A stretch of DNA of 64,000 nucleotides from Paramecium sonneborni (taxonomy: Eukaryota > Ciliophora > Oligohymenophorea > Peniculida > Parameciidae), in contig CAJJDN010000061.1 of the NCBI GenBank assembly GCA_905182985.1, positions 336,799-400,798 on the forward strand, written 5' to 3'. The translations under genes and the position numbers were made by a program. The notes beneath the pieces were generated by a model. That model was not told the DNA's origin. It was given only the letters and a program-made list of their open reading frames with translations, and made no database searches. Positions 49,082 through 59,532 of this stretch are shown here, piece by piece (within the stretch, counting starts at the first letter, position 1; every line of letters begins with the position of its first letter).

Positions 49082-49460
49082 AAATAAAAATAATTAAAAA
49101 TATAGAAAACCAAACCAATTATTAAATCTCAAAATATTATGCATTAATTATCCCGTTATGGATTGATAAAATCATTAATTTATTTTTTTCAAACTTCAAA
49201 TTCTTGAATAATTAAAACTATTATTATCTAGATTTTATACATTTTTATATCATATATTATGTGTTTCAGGAGTTATTTATATAGCACGCGAAAAGCCAAT
49301 ACAGTTAGAATAAGTGATAAAAAAAGTTAAATGAATCAAACTAAGATGAATTTTTATAATTTACATAATTGAATCAATTGAATTTTGTATATACTCTAAT
49401 TTAGTAATACTTTAAAATACTAAAAAGAATAATTTATATTTATTATAATTATTTATAAAT
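49082..49460. other. Divergent promoter region (first copy)
   Basis: 379 bp between the start of the giant coiled-coil gene and the truncated start of the EF-hand-like gene. The same region recurs at 50252-50630. No ORF is visible; it should hold both promoters. Confidence 0.55.
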
Positions 49461-49766
49461 ATGAGTGTCTCTTAAAATTAGTAATAAATATATGAAGAAC
49501 TAATGGTAATCAAATTATTTTACTATATCAGGAAAAAATAAAGTAAAATTCAGAGATAAAAGAGAAATTTGATAGCAGAACTTAAAATGGATTATTAGAT
49601 AAGGACTATGCACATGAAATCTTGATAGATTGGAGCGAATTACTTAATTATGATCTCGGTGATGCAATTACTTATTTTGATCTCGATAACCCTGACATAC
49701 CTCCTGAAGAGATCAGATAGCACTTAGATTTTGACAGTTTCATTAATCTGGTGGACAAATGGCTAT
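49461..49766 (+). pseudogene. Truncated duplicate of the EF-hand-like gene's 5' end
   Basis: Identical to the first 306 bp of the gene starting at 50631, including its 26-nt intron, and cut off by the N at 49767. This is an assembly duplicate, not a biological pseudogene. Confidence 0.85.
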
Positions 49767-49767
49767 N
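49767..49767. other. Assembly join (single N)
   Basis: One N flanked by two copies of the same 1169-bp sequence. This marks a contig join in which the overlap was not collapsed. Confidence 0.9.
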
Positions 49768-50251
49768 TCATTATCATTCCAAGCTTAATTGAGATCATTT
49801 GTTAATTACGCGTTTTCTATTTTCAGATTTTCTATTTCGGTTTAAAGTAACTTTTCCTTTTAATTCTTCTCAAGCTCCATAGTAAGTACTTCTCGTTGTT
49901 TATTTTAATCTTGACTAAGTTTGTCATTATCAATTTTTAATGATTTACTACTGTGAATTGATGATCGTAGGATACCTGGCCCTTCTGTCTTCTTAAGCAT
50001 CTCATCAGCTTGCTTTTTATATTTTTCCTTTTCCTCCTAAAGCTTTTCTACTCTCTGACTAAGCTATTATGCAGCCTCTTTATTAATTTTTGACTCTTTC
50101 ATGGTTCGTTCTAATGCTTGTGAATGTTCAATTTTGAGTTCTGATTTTACTTTTTATACTTGAGTTTCAATTTACTAAGATCATCAAATTAAAAATATAC
50201 TTTGATTCCGATGGGTGATTGTCCTTAATTTGCTTGCTAGATACTTCTCAT
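49768..50251 (-). pseudogene. Truncated duplicate of the giant coiled-coil gene's 5' end
   Basis: Repeats the first 484 bp of the gene that starts at 49081, including the 26-nt intron, then stops at the N. An assembly duplicate. Confidence 0.85.
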
Positions 50252-50936
50252 AAATAAAAATAATTAAAAATATAGAAAACCAAACCAATTATTAAATCTC
50301 AAAATATTATGCATTAATTATCCCGTTATGGATTGATAAAATCATTAATTTATTTTTTTCAAACTTCAAATTCTTGAATAATTAAAACTATTATTATCTA
50401 GATTTTATACATTTTTATATCATATATTATGTGTTTCAGGAGTTATTTATATAGCACGCGAAAAGCCAATACAGTTAGAATAAGTGATAAAAAAAGTTAA
50501 ATGAATCAAACTAAGATGAATTTTTATAATTTACATAATTGAATCAATTGAATTTTGTATATACTCTAATTTAGTAATACTTTAAAATACTAAAAAGAAT
50601 AATTTATATTTATTATAATTATTTATAAATATGAGTGTCTCTTAAAATTAGTAATAAATATATGAAGAACTAATGGTAATCAAATTATTTTACTATATCA
50701 GGAAAAAATAAAGTAAAATTCAGAGATAAAAGAGAAATTTGATAGCAGAACTTAAAATGGATTATTAGATAAGGACTATGCACATGAAATCTTGATAGAT
50801 TGGAGCGAATTACTTAATTATGATCTCGGTGATGCAATTACTTATTTTGATCTCGATAACCCTGACATACCTCCTGAAGAGATCAGATAGCACTTAGATT
50901 TTGACAGTTTCATTAATCTGGTGGACAAATGGCTAT
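49768..50936. repeat. Second copy of the 1169-bp duplication
   Basis: Same length and content as 48598-49766. It holds a truncated copy of the giant gene's first exons (minus strand, ATG at 50251) and the intact 5' end of the EF-hand-like gene. Confidence 0.9.
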
Positions 50937-53108
50937 AGAAGCAGTTAATTTAATCATCTCCTAAATAAAAACAAAGTACGAACTAAGATCAGTATTGGTT
51001 TAAGAGTGAACCTGGAACGCTCAATACAGAATAGAGTGATTTAAAACATTAAGAATAATTAATCAGAGCAATTTTCGAGATTTAAGAAGCTAAGACTAAA
51101 AAGGTTTTTAATGAATATGCAATGATGAGTGATCAAATTGATACAATTAGTAAATAAGATTTTCCTCTTTTACTAAAAAATTTATTATATCAACATAATG
51201 CATCAATTTATGAAAAAGCTGGACAAGAAGATTATTTTATGAGAAGCAATTCTTATGGAAATTTAAATAACTTTTTAAGAGAAGATTAGATTAATTATTA
51301 ATAATTTAAGGAAGCTGCTATTTAATTTATAAAAGGAAATCAAGATTTAATTCTTTTAGATAATGAATAAATTAATAAAAAAAAGGAAAAATAGCAGCCC
51401 TAAAATCCACCAAATTTAGAGGAGGAACTTTTATAATAAATAGAAAAATATCAACAAATTTTATAAAGTACTGATCCTGAAATTGAAAAGTAGGTTCTCA
51501 GGAATATGATAACAACTTTAGTACGTTAATTAGATTTAATCAGAGACAATACTATGAGATTGGATGAAACTCAAATAAATTCTACTCTCAAACCAAAAGC
51601 TAATCTTTAGGTGTCATTTTCAGGAATAGTAAGACCTGAAAAAAGGTCCAAAACAAAAGAAGAAATAGAAATAGAAAAAAGAGATAATTAAATATTGGAA
51701 ATATTTCTTTTTTTTGCTAAATAATAATATGTAAATGGAGTTGCATATGAATTTGATAGATATACAAAAGAAGCCTAAAGTTTAAGTTTAGGTATGTTCT
51801 TGTATTTTTGTAAGTGTTTTAATTTGATTGAGACTCATGTGAGAAATCCAAACGAAGAAAATTTATTAGAGAGAAAAAAAAGAGGAGAAGAAGTTAATAT
51901 AACAAAACTAAATCAAACAATAATAAATAAAAGTTTATTAGAGGAGGAGAAATAAGTAGAATAAGGTTCTACTATTATATCTCCAAAACAAAAACCTCCT
52001 ACAGTAGGAGCGGACATTAAAAAGGTTGAAAATTTACCTCGAAGAAATAAATATTCTCACATCCCTTCAAAATTTGAGTAAAATATCATATAAATATTTT
52101 AGATGGTGGAATGATGAATTAAAATTTGATAAATACTACAATCCTAATTAAAATCCTTTGCCACAATAAATCATGGATGATATGAAATTTTTAACGAAAG
52201 ATGAAATTAAGAGTCTGTTTAAAAGAAGTTCTTTTGGAAAAGATGTATAACAATAAATTTAAATAGCTTGATTTTGATGAATTTAAATGTTTGTTAGGAT
52301 TTATGGCAAATCTGATGTTCAAATAAAATGGGGAAAGACATCCTCATGCCTATTAATTGATGTTAAGACTAATGTACATTGATTATCCAGAAGAATACAG
52401 AAAAAGATTAATTCCTGTTAAAATACCTTTTAATTGCAAAGAGAAAATAGGTTTTAGGCTATTGCCAGGTTATGAACATCATGAATATAAGGGGAGATAA
52501 TTATCTTAATAAGAAAAACAGCAACTGTAAAAATTAAAGCAAGAGCGAGAAAATCAATTAAGAGAAAGACTTACAGAAAATCCTAATCAAAGCATAAGAT
52601 CTATTGGATCAATAGGATCTCAATCTATTTCCAATTTACCATATAATAAGTAATAAGGAAGATTCTTAAATGGAAGAATAGATTTAGATAGGGAAAAAGT
52701 ATCATGGGCAAAACTAGAGAATTTAAATCCCAATGATTTAAGCGGTCATGGTAGAAATTTTAAACCTTAAGATTTGATTGATGAATTTGAAGATGAAGAA
52801 GATAGGTTAATCATTTTTTTATTTTTAGATTTTTTTTGAAAGAATTTTCACTTGATGAAGAAAAAAAAAACTAACCAAAACCTGAAGAAGTTTAAAAAAA
52901 TCTTGAAAAATATGGTGCTTACAAACCTCCAAAGAGGCCTACCTAAAAAAATTAAATGAGTTAACCTTAACTTTTAAACCAAAGATATGATTAGAAAAGC
53001 GTAGACATGAAAAACTAATACTTATAAAGAGCTAATCAAATTTAATAACTACAAAATAAAAAGGAGTAATAACTACTCTAAAAAATAAACAAATAATATA
53101 AGATTTGA
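50631..53108 (+). CDS. Large unknown protein with EF-hand-like segment
   Basis: 793 residues with introns at 50676-50701 (26), 52078-52102 (25), 52245-52266 (22) and 52806-52828 (23 nt). The N-terminus (DYAHEILIDWSELLNYDLGD, then DFDSFINLVDKWL) and the segment DLDFDEFKCLLGFMANLMF resemble EF-hand helices, but full DxDxDG calcium loops are not present. Near residue 600, RLMYIDYPEEYRKRLIPVKI and FNCKEKIGFRLLPGYEHHEY look conserved. The C-terminus is Gln/Lys-rich. It may be a ciliary or cytoskeletal protein, but no family is recognised. The first 306 bp also occur before the N as an assembly duplicate. Confidence 0.75.
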
Positions 53109-53206
53109 TTATTTTAAAGTATAATTATTCGTATTACATTTTAAATAATCGTAATAATTATTTTGAGAAAAGAGCTTTTTAAATTTTTAAATTAAATTAT
53201 TTCTTT

Positions 53207-54194
53207 TCAAAATACTTATTATTATCCATTCATACAAACTCCACAGGTATTGCCTGCTCCTAATCTAATGAACCCTGACTCTCCCCAACTTGAACCCCAA
53301 GTATTTTTCAATTTCCAAACTCCATCATTTGTTATCCCAACAAGTAATGCACCATGATTTAAAGAGGTTCCACATTAGGTCAAAATACCGCTATATTTTA
53401 TTAAAATAATTCTTACCTTCGATAAAATTACCAAGAAGTTGCATCAACTGATACAGCAACTGTTGAATTAGCTAATACTTTAATCAAATCATCACAATTT
53501 TTTACAGTGATGTAATCTGAGATGCGAAATGTTCTTTAAACATTTTTACAGACTCCACTTGTTGAAGTTGTTGGATAATCTTTTTCGTAGGCCAATCCTT
53601 TTTCTTTTACATAATTTAATGAACTTGAAACAAATCCACCTTAACATCCTTTATTACCGTATTGTTATGTACAGTCAATTAAATCTTATTATGATAATGG
53701 ACTATAAATATTGTTAACGATTTTATTATTTGCATCCAAAAGATCTAAGGTGAAAAAAATATATGAGGCACATTATCCTTGGTTTCGAGCACTTCCAGCA
53801 TATTATGACCAATCAATAGCTTGATTTAAATTTGAATCATCTTTAAATTGCTGAGCAGCTTGGGGATCTGTAATTTGATGGTCAAATTATAAATATTGAA
53901 TGGAAAATTCTTCTGATGTTAAATCAGCGAATTCATTAATTTCTAAAACAAAATCATTCTACTTTTAGTTTATTTCATCAATATATTTAACATTTTGCTC
54001 AAATACTTTTCTTCTATATCTAGAAACTATTTTTTATTTTATTACTCTTATTCGAGGGCTGAATAGTATTATTTATGATGTTTTAGCATCCATAAGTGAT
54101 GCTCACTTGAAATTGGCTCATCAATCTAACCTTATAAGAGAATCGAACTTAATAGAAGAGCTGTTCCTAAGATTATATAAGATTTGAAAGCCAT
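53207..54194 (-). CDS. Papain-family (cathepsin L-like) protein lacking the catalytic cysteine
   Basis: 311 residues with introns at 54020-54045 and 53391-53416 (both 26 nt). A signal peptide (FKSYIILGTALLLSSILLQG) is followed by an I29 inhibitor prodomain (HHLWMLKHHKQYYSALEQEY, then NDFVLEINEFADLTSEEF) and a papain fold. The active-site region reads NQGQCASYIFFTLDLLD where the family has NQGxCGSCWAFSxxxxLE, so the catalytic Cys25 is Tyr and Trp26 is Ile (residue about 136). The His (SLNHGALLVGI) and Asn (KLKNTWGSSWGESGF) of the triad remain, as does the CQGG-type block (NKGCQGGF). It should be a secreted or lysosomal pseudoprotease, perhaps an inhibitor or binding protein. Confidence 0.92.
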
Positions 54195-54599
54195 ATTTAT
54201 ATTAATGATGTAATGCCAAAATTTCTTTATGTGAAATACTTATTAAAATAACGGGACAACCCGTTTATAGTTTTCGAGAATTATATATTCATAAAACATT
54301 TATCACATATTTTATCATTTTGATTAATAATATTAAACATTTATAGAGACAGTATCTTAAATAGAAATACTAAATAAATTGAATTCTTAAAATTATTAAC
54401 CTTAATAGTTTTCAATTAAATTTGAAAGATATATAAAAATAAATTTTTACAGCAATAAAACAGATGCTCATTCAATCTATTGGCTTAAATTTCATAAGAA
54501 AATTAAGAATTTTTGACCTAAAAGCTAGTTAAGTTGAAAAATTTTTAGTTGAAATTTAATATTGATATTAAGATTCTAATATTAATTCAATTTTAAGAT
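54195..54599. other. Intergenic region
   Basis: 405 bp between the start of the papain-family gene and the 3' end of the next gene upstream on the same strand. It must include the papain-family promoter. AT-rich with no visible gene or repeat. Confidence 0.55.
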
Positions 54600-55259
54600 T
54601 CATTTCTTTTTAAATTCAGGAGATTTATCATCGAAACTAGCATCATTATCAGAAAAAACATTGCCAAGAGGTTATTCTTCTGAATCATCCTTTTTAAAAA
54701 GAGTGTTTTTGAATGTTTTTATTTACTCAGCAGGGGGTTTATCGCCTTGGTTAATTAAGGAACTTAAAATGTTTTTAGCCTTAATTTATTTTTTGGATGA
54801 TTTGGTTCCTCCAAAAAAGTGTTCCAATTCATCCTCTGAATTATAATTATAAACATCTGAATCAGATTGATTTTCAGGTTTTTCATTATGTATTTTGATT
54901 TTTTCTTGAAGCTGAATAACACTAGTGTCAGAATTAATGGACGGTTATCTTGACATTTTATTTATATTTTATGAATGAATCGAATCCTTCATCATAGATC
55001 GTTAAGCATCTGATAATTATTACATTCCACTATCTCCTTCATTATTATTTTCAATAATAACTTTATCTTCTTCCTCTGAACTTCCATAACCTCCATTTTA
55101 AGCCCTTTATATTTATTTTTCTAATTTCAATTTTCTTTACTCTATAGCTTATCTAGCCAACTCTTTATGATGCTCTATAAAATTGTTTATGTCTATATAC
55201 GTTGGAGTTGACTAAGGATTTTTATTTGATGTCTCTCTTACTGCAATACAATTTCCCAT
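54600..55259 (-). CDS. Unknown acidic protein with acylation-type N-terminus
   Basis: 219 residues, no introns. MGNCIAVRETS has Gly2 and Cys4, a classic pattern for N-myristoylation plus palmitoylation, suggesting membrane attachment. A charged helix follows (FIEHHKELARQAIEQRKLKL), then Ser/Asp/Glu-rich sequence (YGSSEEEDKVIIENNN, SDSDVYNYNSEDELEHFFGG) that should be largely disordered and phosphorylated. The C-terminus is Lys-rich. Family not recognised. Confidence 0.68.
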
Positions 55260-55384
55260 TTAATTATATAAATTAATGAGTTTTCCTTTTAATCCATCTC
55301 CCTCTTACTCATTTAATATTGCCAAAAAGTATCAATACTTTAATACTTAGAATTCAATCCCATTTTTTATTACCTTAAATAAGT

Positions 55385-56481
55385 ATGGGGCCAGGTTAAT
55401 ATAATCCTCAAATTGATAAGAAAGGAGGAACTCTTAATTTTGGGTCATACAGCGAGCGCAAAATGATATTAGCTTAGGATTCTTTTACACCTGGACCTTT
55501 TCATTATACTATAAATACAACAAGAAGTTAAGGTGTTTCATTTCCAAATTCTAAAAAGGCTTAAAAGTAACCAGCTCTTAGTCCTGGGCCAGGGTATTTT
55601 TAAACAAAATTAGGCAATATCTACCAGTAGATTAACTTCATAGTAGATTTGGAGGATCTATTTCTAGAACATCAAGAGATAACAACTTTGATAATAAAAT
55701 TCCGGGAGCTGGTCATTATCCTATTAAATCAACATTAAATGGTTTAGGCTTTAAATTTTAATAATTACATAAAAGGGCTAAGACAGATCATATGAGTCCT
55801 GGTCCTGGATCTTATTCAATCTTAAAAAGATCTATGAAGCATGGTGTCAAAATGCATAATTCTAAGAGAACTTGGTCTTATATTCTAAAAACAGAGACTC
55901 CTGGTCCTGGAACTTATTAAAGCAAAAGCTTCATTCAAAATGGAGCTTCATCCAAAAATTCAATATCATTTTTCAAAGAGTAATCAAAGATCTTAAATAA
56001 ATGTTATTCTTACCATGAATCAAAATTATCCAATAAGATTGGAACTTAAATTTAATCCAAAGCATATCTTGATTCTTATGAAACTTTAACAACAAGATAA
56101 AAATTCAAGTCTAATCATTTAAGATAATAATAAAATAGTGATTCTTATAATAGATTAAGGGAATATGGTAAATTAAAAGTAACTTTTACAAAATAAGTTA
56201 GAAATGAGGAATTTCTAGATGAATTTTCTGCTCCAAATCCAAGAAAAATTAATAGATCTCCAGGTCCAGCTATTTATGCTGATATTTAATTCAAACCTAA
56301 TACCAAATTAGGATTTGTACCAACATCAAAAAAAGGTGATTTATTTAAACCAAAGGAAGGACCTGGGGTAGGTGACTATTCTAAAATTATTCCTTTCGGA
56401 AAGATTTACAATAAACATATAATATCTAAGAGATAATTATTTAAATTTAGAGATCTTAATTAATTTGATTTTGAATAATGA
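55385..56481 (+). CDS. SHIPPO / PG-rich repeat (STPGR) ciliary protein
   Basis: 358 residues with one 20-nt intron at 55594-55613. PGP-x-Y type repeats recur: MGPGQYNP, TPGPFHYT, SPGPGQYLP, IPGAGHYP, SPGPGSYS, TPGPGTYQS, SPGPAIYAD and GPGVGDYS. This is the sperm-tail PG-rich repeat found in ODF3/SHIPPO1 and related axoneme and basal-body proteins, where the motifs bind along microtubules. The intron falls inside one repeat and its removal restores PGPGQY, which supports the model. Spacing of about 30-45 residues fits the family. A ciliary role is inferred from the family. Confidence 0.85.
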
Positions 56482-56860
56482 CTATTTATTTATTAGTACA
56501 AAAACTTTAGAAAATTATAAATTTGATTTATCTTAAGTTTTTATTAAGTATGATATTTAAGTATAAATAATATGTAACTACTCTATTTTTTGAGTTATTC
56601 TTATTGAAATAATAAGATAAATATTTAAATGTTGTTTAGCCATTGAGAATTAGTAAATTATAACTTTTATGATGTAATAATATGATTAGATTGAAATTTA
56701 ATTATATATAGTTGGAAAAAATCTTGAAAATTATATATAAACAAAGCATAAAAATTTTGGAGTTTATAAACTATAAAACCATAACATTGAAAATCTTTTT
56801 TACACTTATGTGCAGTAATAATTTTTAGGGATACATAATTAATATATGATTAATTAAATG
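56482..56860. other. Intergenic region carrying the candidate retained IES
   Basis: 379 bp between the SHIPPO gene stop and the kinase stop (first, partial kinase copy). It contains the 67-bp IES-like block at 56707-56773. Apart from that it is AT-rich with no gene. Confidence 0.6.
56707..56773. mobile_element. Retained internal eliminated sequence (IES), 67 bp
   Basis: Present only in the first copy of the duplicated locus. It begins TATAGTTG at 56707, and the opposite end, read inward from 56775, is TATAGTTT. The Paramecium IES end consensus is TAYAGYNR: the first end matches all eight positions and the second seven. Removing it leaves a single TA and gives exactly the sequence of the other copy (about 57980-57995). 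Copy lengths differ by exactly 67 bp (1279 versus 1212). IESs are germline remnants of Tc1/mariner-type elements cut out by PiggyMac during macronuclear development. The location is intergenic, so retention would not break a protein. Confidence 0.9.
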
Positions 56861-57885
56861 TCATTATTTTTAAGTATCTTTGAAATTTGCATCAGTATAG
56901 GATTCTCTTTTAACACAGCCTAAAGCAATCAGCAACTTGTGCATAAAGGTTTCTTTTTTTTACTTTGTTGTGTATGCTCTTATTTCTTTTTTTTATGAAT
57001 CAGAATGTCTGCTCCGTCGATATTACTATTTGTAATCTTAAATAGATTGTTCAGTTTGTGTTTAGAGTATTATATTTTACCTCATGAAAGATTGTTGAGA
57101 AGTAGCTGTAGATTTAGAGAAATATTAATTTTCTTAATGTAAAGTATTTCCATAGACTCTGACTCTATTTTATGAGGTTGGTAACTAATCCAATTCAAAT
57201 TCATTTTTATTGAGCCATGCATGATTTAGGATCTATTTCATCGTCAATCTATCTTTTTATTAATATTTAATTAGACCAGTAATTAGATTTTTAACATCCG
57301 AACTCAAACAATTATCAGAAATTTAGTAATTGATCTTAACAATATTATTACATCTTTCAATATCATTCTTCCCTTTGAATGGTGCTTCACCATGTAATAA
57401 TTCATATAATAAAATGCCTAAACACCATATATCTAGAGTATGATCATGAGGTCTATCTTCAATCATTTCAGGAGCCATATAATCTATTGTTCCACAGAAT
57501 GTATTTCTTTTTTTTGAACCTAGATTTTCAGCTGACCAACCAAAATCACAAATCTTGACATTATCTGCTACATCTAATAATATATTTTCAGGCTACATAT
57601 TATTTAAAAAGACTTACTTTGAGATCTCTGTGAATAATATTTTGTTGATGCAAATAATCTATTCCTAAACAAGTTTACTTAAAAAACTTTAATGCTTCGT
57701 TTTCTTATAATTTTCCTTTTTTTGTTAATAATTAAAAGAGGGAGCCATGTTCTGCATACTCTAAAATAAGATAAACTTTATCCTTATCTTCAAAATAATG
57801 GAATAATTAAGTAATATTTGGATGATTCAATTTCCTTTGTATTCGTATCTCTCTTTTCAAGTTTTCAATTGAACAATATTCAAAA
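56861..57885 (-). pseudogene. Partial duplicate of the Aurora kinase gene
   Basis: Matches the 3' part of the full kinase gene at 58074-59262, including the 25-nt intron, and is cut off at the N. An assembly duplicate of the same locus, not a second gene. Confidence 0.88.
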
Positions 57886-57886
57886 N
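57886..57886. other. Assembly join (single N)
   Basis: One N between two versions of the same locus, one with and one without a 67-bp IES-like block. The length difference probably prevented merging. Confidence 0.9.
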
Positions 57887-59098
57887 AAATAATAAGATAA
57901 ATATTTAAATGTTGTTTAGCCATTGAGAATTAGTAAATTATAACTTTTATGATGTAATAATATGATTAGATTGAAATTTAATTATATAAAACCATAACAT
58001 TGAAAATCTTTTTTACACTTATGTGCAGTAATAATTTTTAGGGATACATAATTAATATATGATTAATTAAATGTCATTATTTTTAAGTATCTTTGAAATT
58101 TGCATCAGTATAGGATTCTCTTTTAACACAGCCTAAAGCAATCAGCAACTTGTGCATAAAGGTTTCTTTTTTTTACTTTGTTGTGTATGCTCTTATTTCT
58201 TTTTTTTATGAATCAGAATGTCTGCTCCGTCGATATTACTATTTGTAATCTTAAATAGATTGTTCAGTTTGTGTTTAGAGTATTATATTTTACCTCATGA
58301 AAGATTGTTGAGAAGTAGCTGTAGATTTAGAGAAATATTAATTTTCTTAATGTAAAGTATTTCCATAGACTCTGACTCTATTTTATGAGGTTGGTAACTA
58401 ATCCAATTCAAATTCATTTTTATTGAGCCATGCATGATTTAGGATCTATTTCATCGTCAATCTATCTTTTTATTAATATTTAATTAGACCAGTAATTAGA
58501 TTTTTAACATCCGAACTCAAACAATTATCAGAAATTTAGTAATTGATCTTAACAATATTATTACATCTTTCAATATCATTCTTCCCTTTGAATGGTGCTT
58601 CACCATGTAATAATTCATATAATAAAATGCCTAAACACCATATATCTAGAGTATGATCATGAGGTCTATCTTCAATCATTTCAGGAGCCATATAATCTAT
58701 TGTTCCACAGAATGTATTTCTTTTTTTTGAACCTAGATTTTCAGCTGACCAACCAAAATCACAAATCTTGACATTATCTGCTACATCTAATAATATATTT
58801 TCAGGCTACATATTATTTAAAAAGACTTACTTTGAGATCTCTGTGAATAATATTTTGTTGATGCAAATAATCTATTCCTAAACAAGTTTACTTAAAAAAC
58901 TTTAATGCTTCGTTTTCTTATAATTTTCCTTTTTTTGTTAATAATTAAAAGAGGGAGCCATGTTCTGCATACTCTAAAATAAGATAAACTTTATCCTTAT
59001 CTTCAAAATAATGGAATAATTAAGTAATATTTGGATGATTCAATTTCCTTTGTATTCGTATCTCTCTTTTCAAGTTTTCAATTGAACAATATTCAAAA
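57887..59098. repeat. Second copy of duplicated locus (IES-excised form)
   Basis: 1212 bp corresponding to 56607-57885 but lacking the 67-bp block. It continues without a break into the intact kinase 5' end. Confidence 0.9.
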
Positions 59099-59262
59099 AT
59101 CTCTTTTTTATACATCTAAAATTGAATAATCATATGTACAATCTTCATAGCATGCAACTATCCATTAGTTCTATCTTTGACTAACCTAACTGCTCCAAAA
59201 CTACCTTTACCAAGTTATGGATAATCATATATAAGTTCAAACTCTTCTGGAGTTCTTTTCAT
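58074..59262 (-). CDS. AURK: Aurora-type mitotic protein kinase
   Basis: 379 residues with introns at 59116-59139 (24 nt, a multiple of three) and 58806-58830 (25 nt). The kinase domain spans about residues 8-265: Gly loop LGKGSFGAVRLVKD, Lys in HAMKIM, LNHPNITQLFHYFEDKDKVY, the HRDLK/PENILL catalytic loop split by the second intron, ICDFGWSAENLGSKKRNTFC, then CGTIDYMAPEMIEDRPHDHT and DIWCLGILLYELLHGEAPF. DFGWS plus CGT-x-DYxxPEM and the HD-x-x-x-D-x-W block are Aurora signatures. The activation-loop Thr lies in RNTFCGT. Aurora kinases act on chromosomes, kinetochores (Ndc80 is a classic substrate) and spindles. The C-terminal 110 residues are basic and family-specific. Confidence 0.92.
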
Positions 59263-59532
59263 TTATCTTAGGGTTGATACTTTATCACTATAAGCTATTT
59301 CTTATGAATTTAACATGTTTTAAGGAATACATTGATTTTTATGTCCAGATGTCCTTAAATAATAATTCAATTTTACCAATCAATATCTCTGCATCTTTAC
59401 GAACAATAATAAGCCTGTTTACAAAAGGGACAATAAACTCTATATTTTGGTATTGGAACCATTTAAGTCGATGTTAAATTATATTGACAATATCGAGAAC
59501 TGCAAACGTTCATCAAATAATATATTAATATA
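59263..59532. promoter_or_regulatory. Divergent promoter region of Aurora kinase and PP2C genes
   Basis: 270 bp between two divergent start codons, which must carry both promoters. No defined element can be named from the sequence. Confidence 0.5.

Larger units (their letters stand above)
48598..49766. repeat. First copy of a 1169-bp duplication around a single N
   Basis: Matches 49768-50936 at equal length, with no difference seen on reading, and is separated from it by one N. It carries the 5' end of the giant coiled-coil gene, the divergent promoter and a truncated start of the EF-hand-like gene. Best explained as overlapping contig ends joined without merging. Confidence 0.9.
56607..57885. 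repeat. First copy of duplicated locus (IES-containing form)
   Basis: 1279 bp that match 57887-59098 except for one extra 67-bp block. It ends at the N at 57886 and includes the C-terminal two thirds of the Aurora kinase gene. Confidence 0.9.

Noticed and set aside
48598..50936. Real segmental tandem duplication
   Set aside because: The copies appear identical, are separated by exactly one N, and each contains only the truncated end of one gene, as expected for an unmerged contig overlap.
53740..53766. A 27-nt GT...AG stretch over the cathepsin active site as an intron
   Set aside because: Reading through gives QGQCASYIFFTLDLLD, clearly homologous to the papain active-site helix; splicing would delete it.
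56707..56773. Ordinary insertion polymorphism or a sequencing artefact
   Set aside because: The TA target duplication, both terminal consensus matches and exact one-TA excision are jointly improbable by chance, although allelic presence or absence cannot be fully excluded without reads.
59274..59477. Plus-strand open frame in the Aurora/PP2C spacer
   Set aside because: No domain, no clear start context, and it fills the only space available for two promoters.
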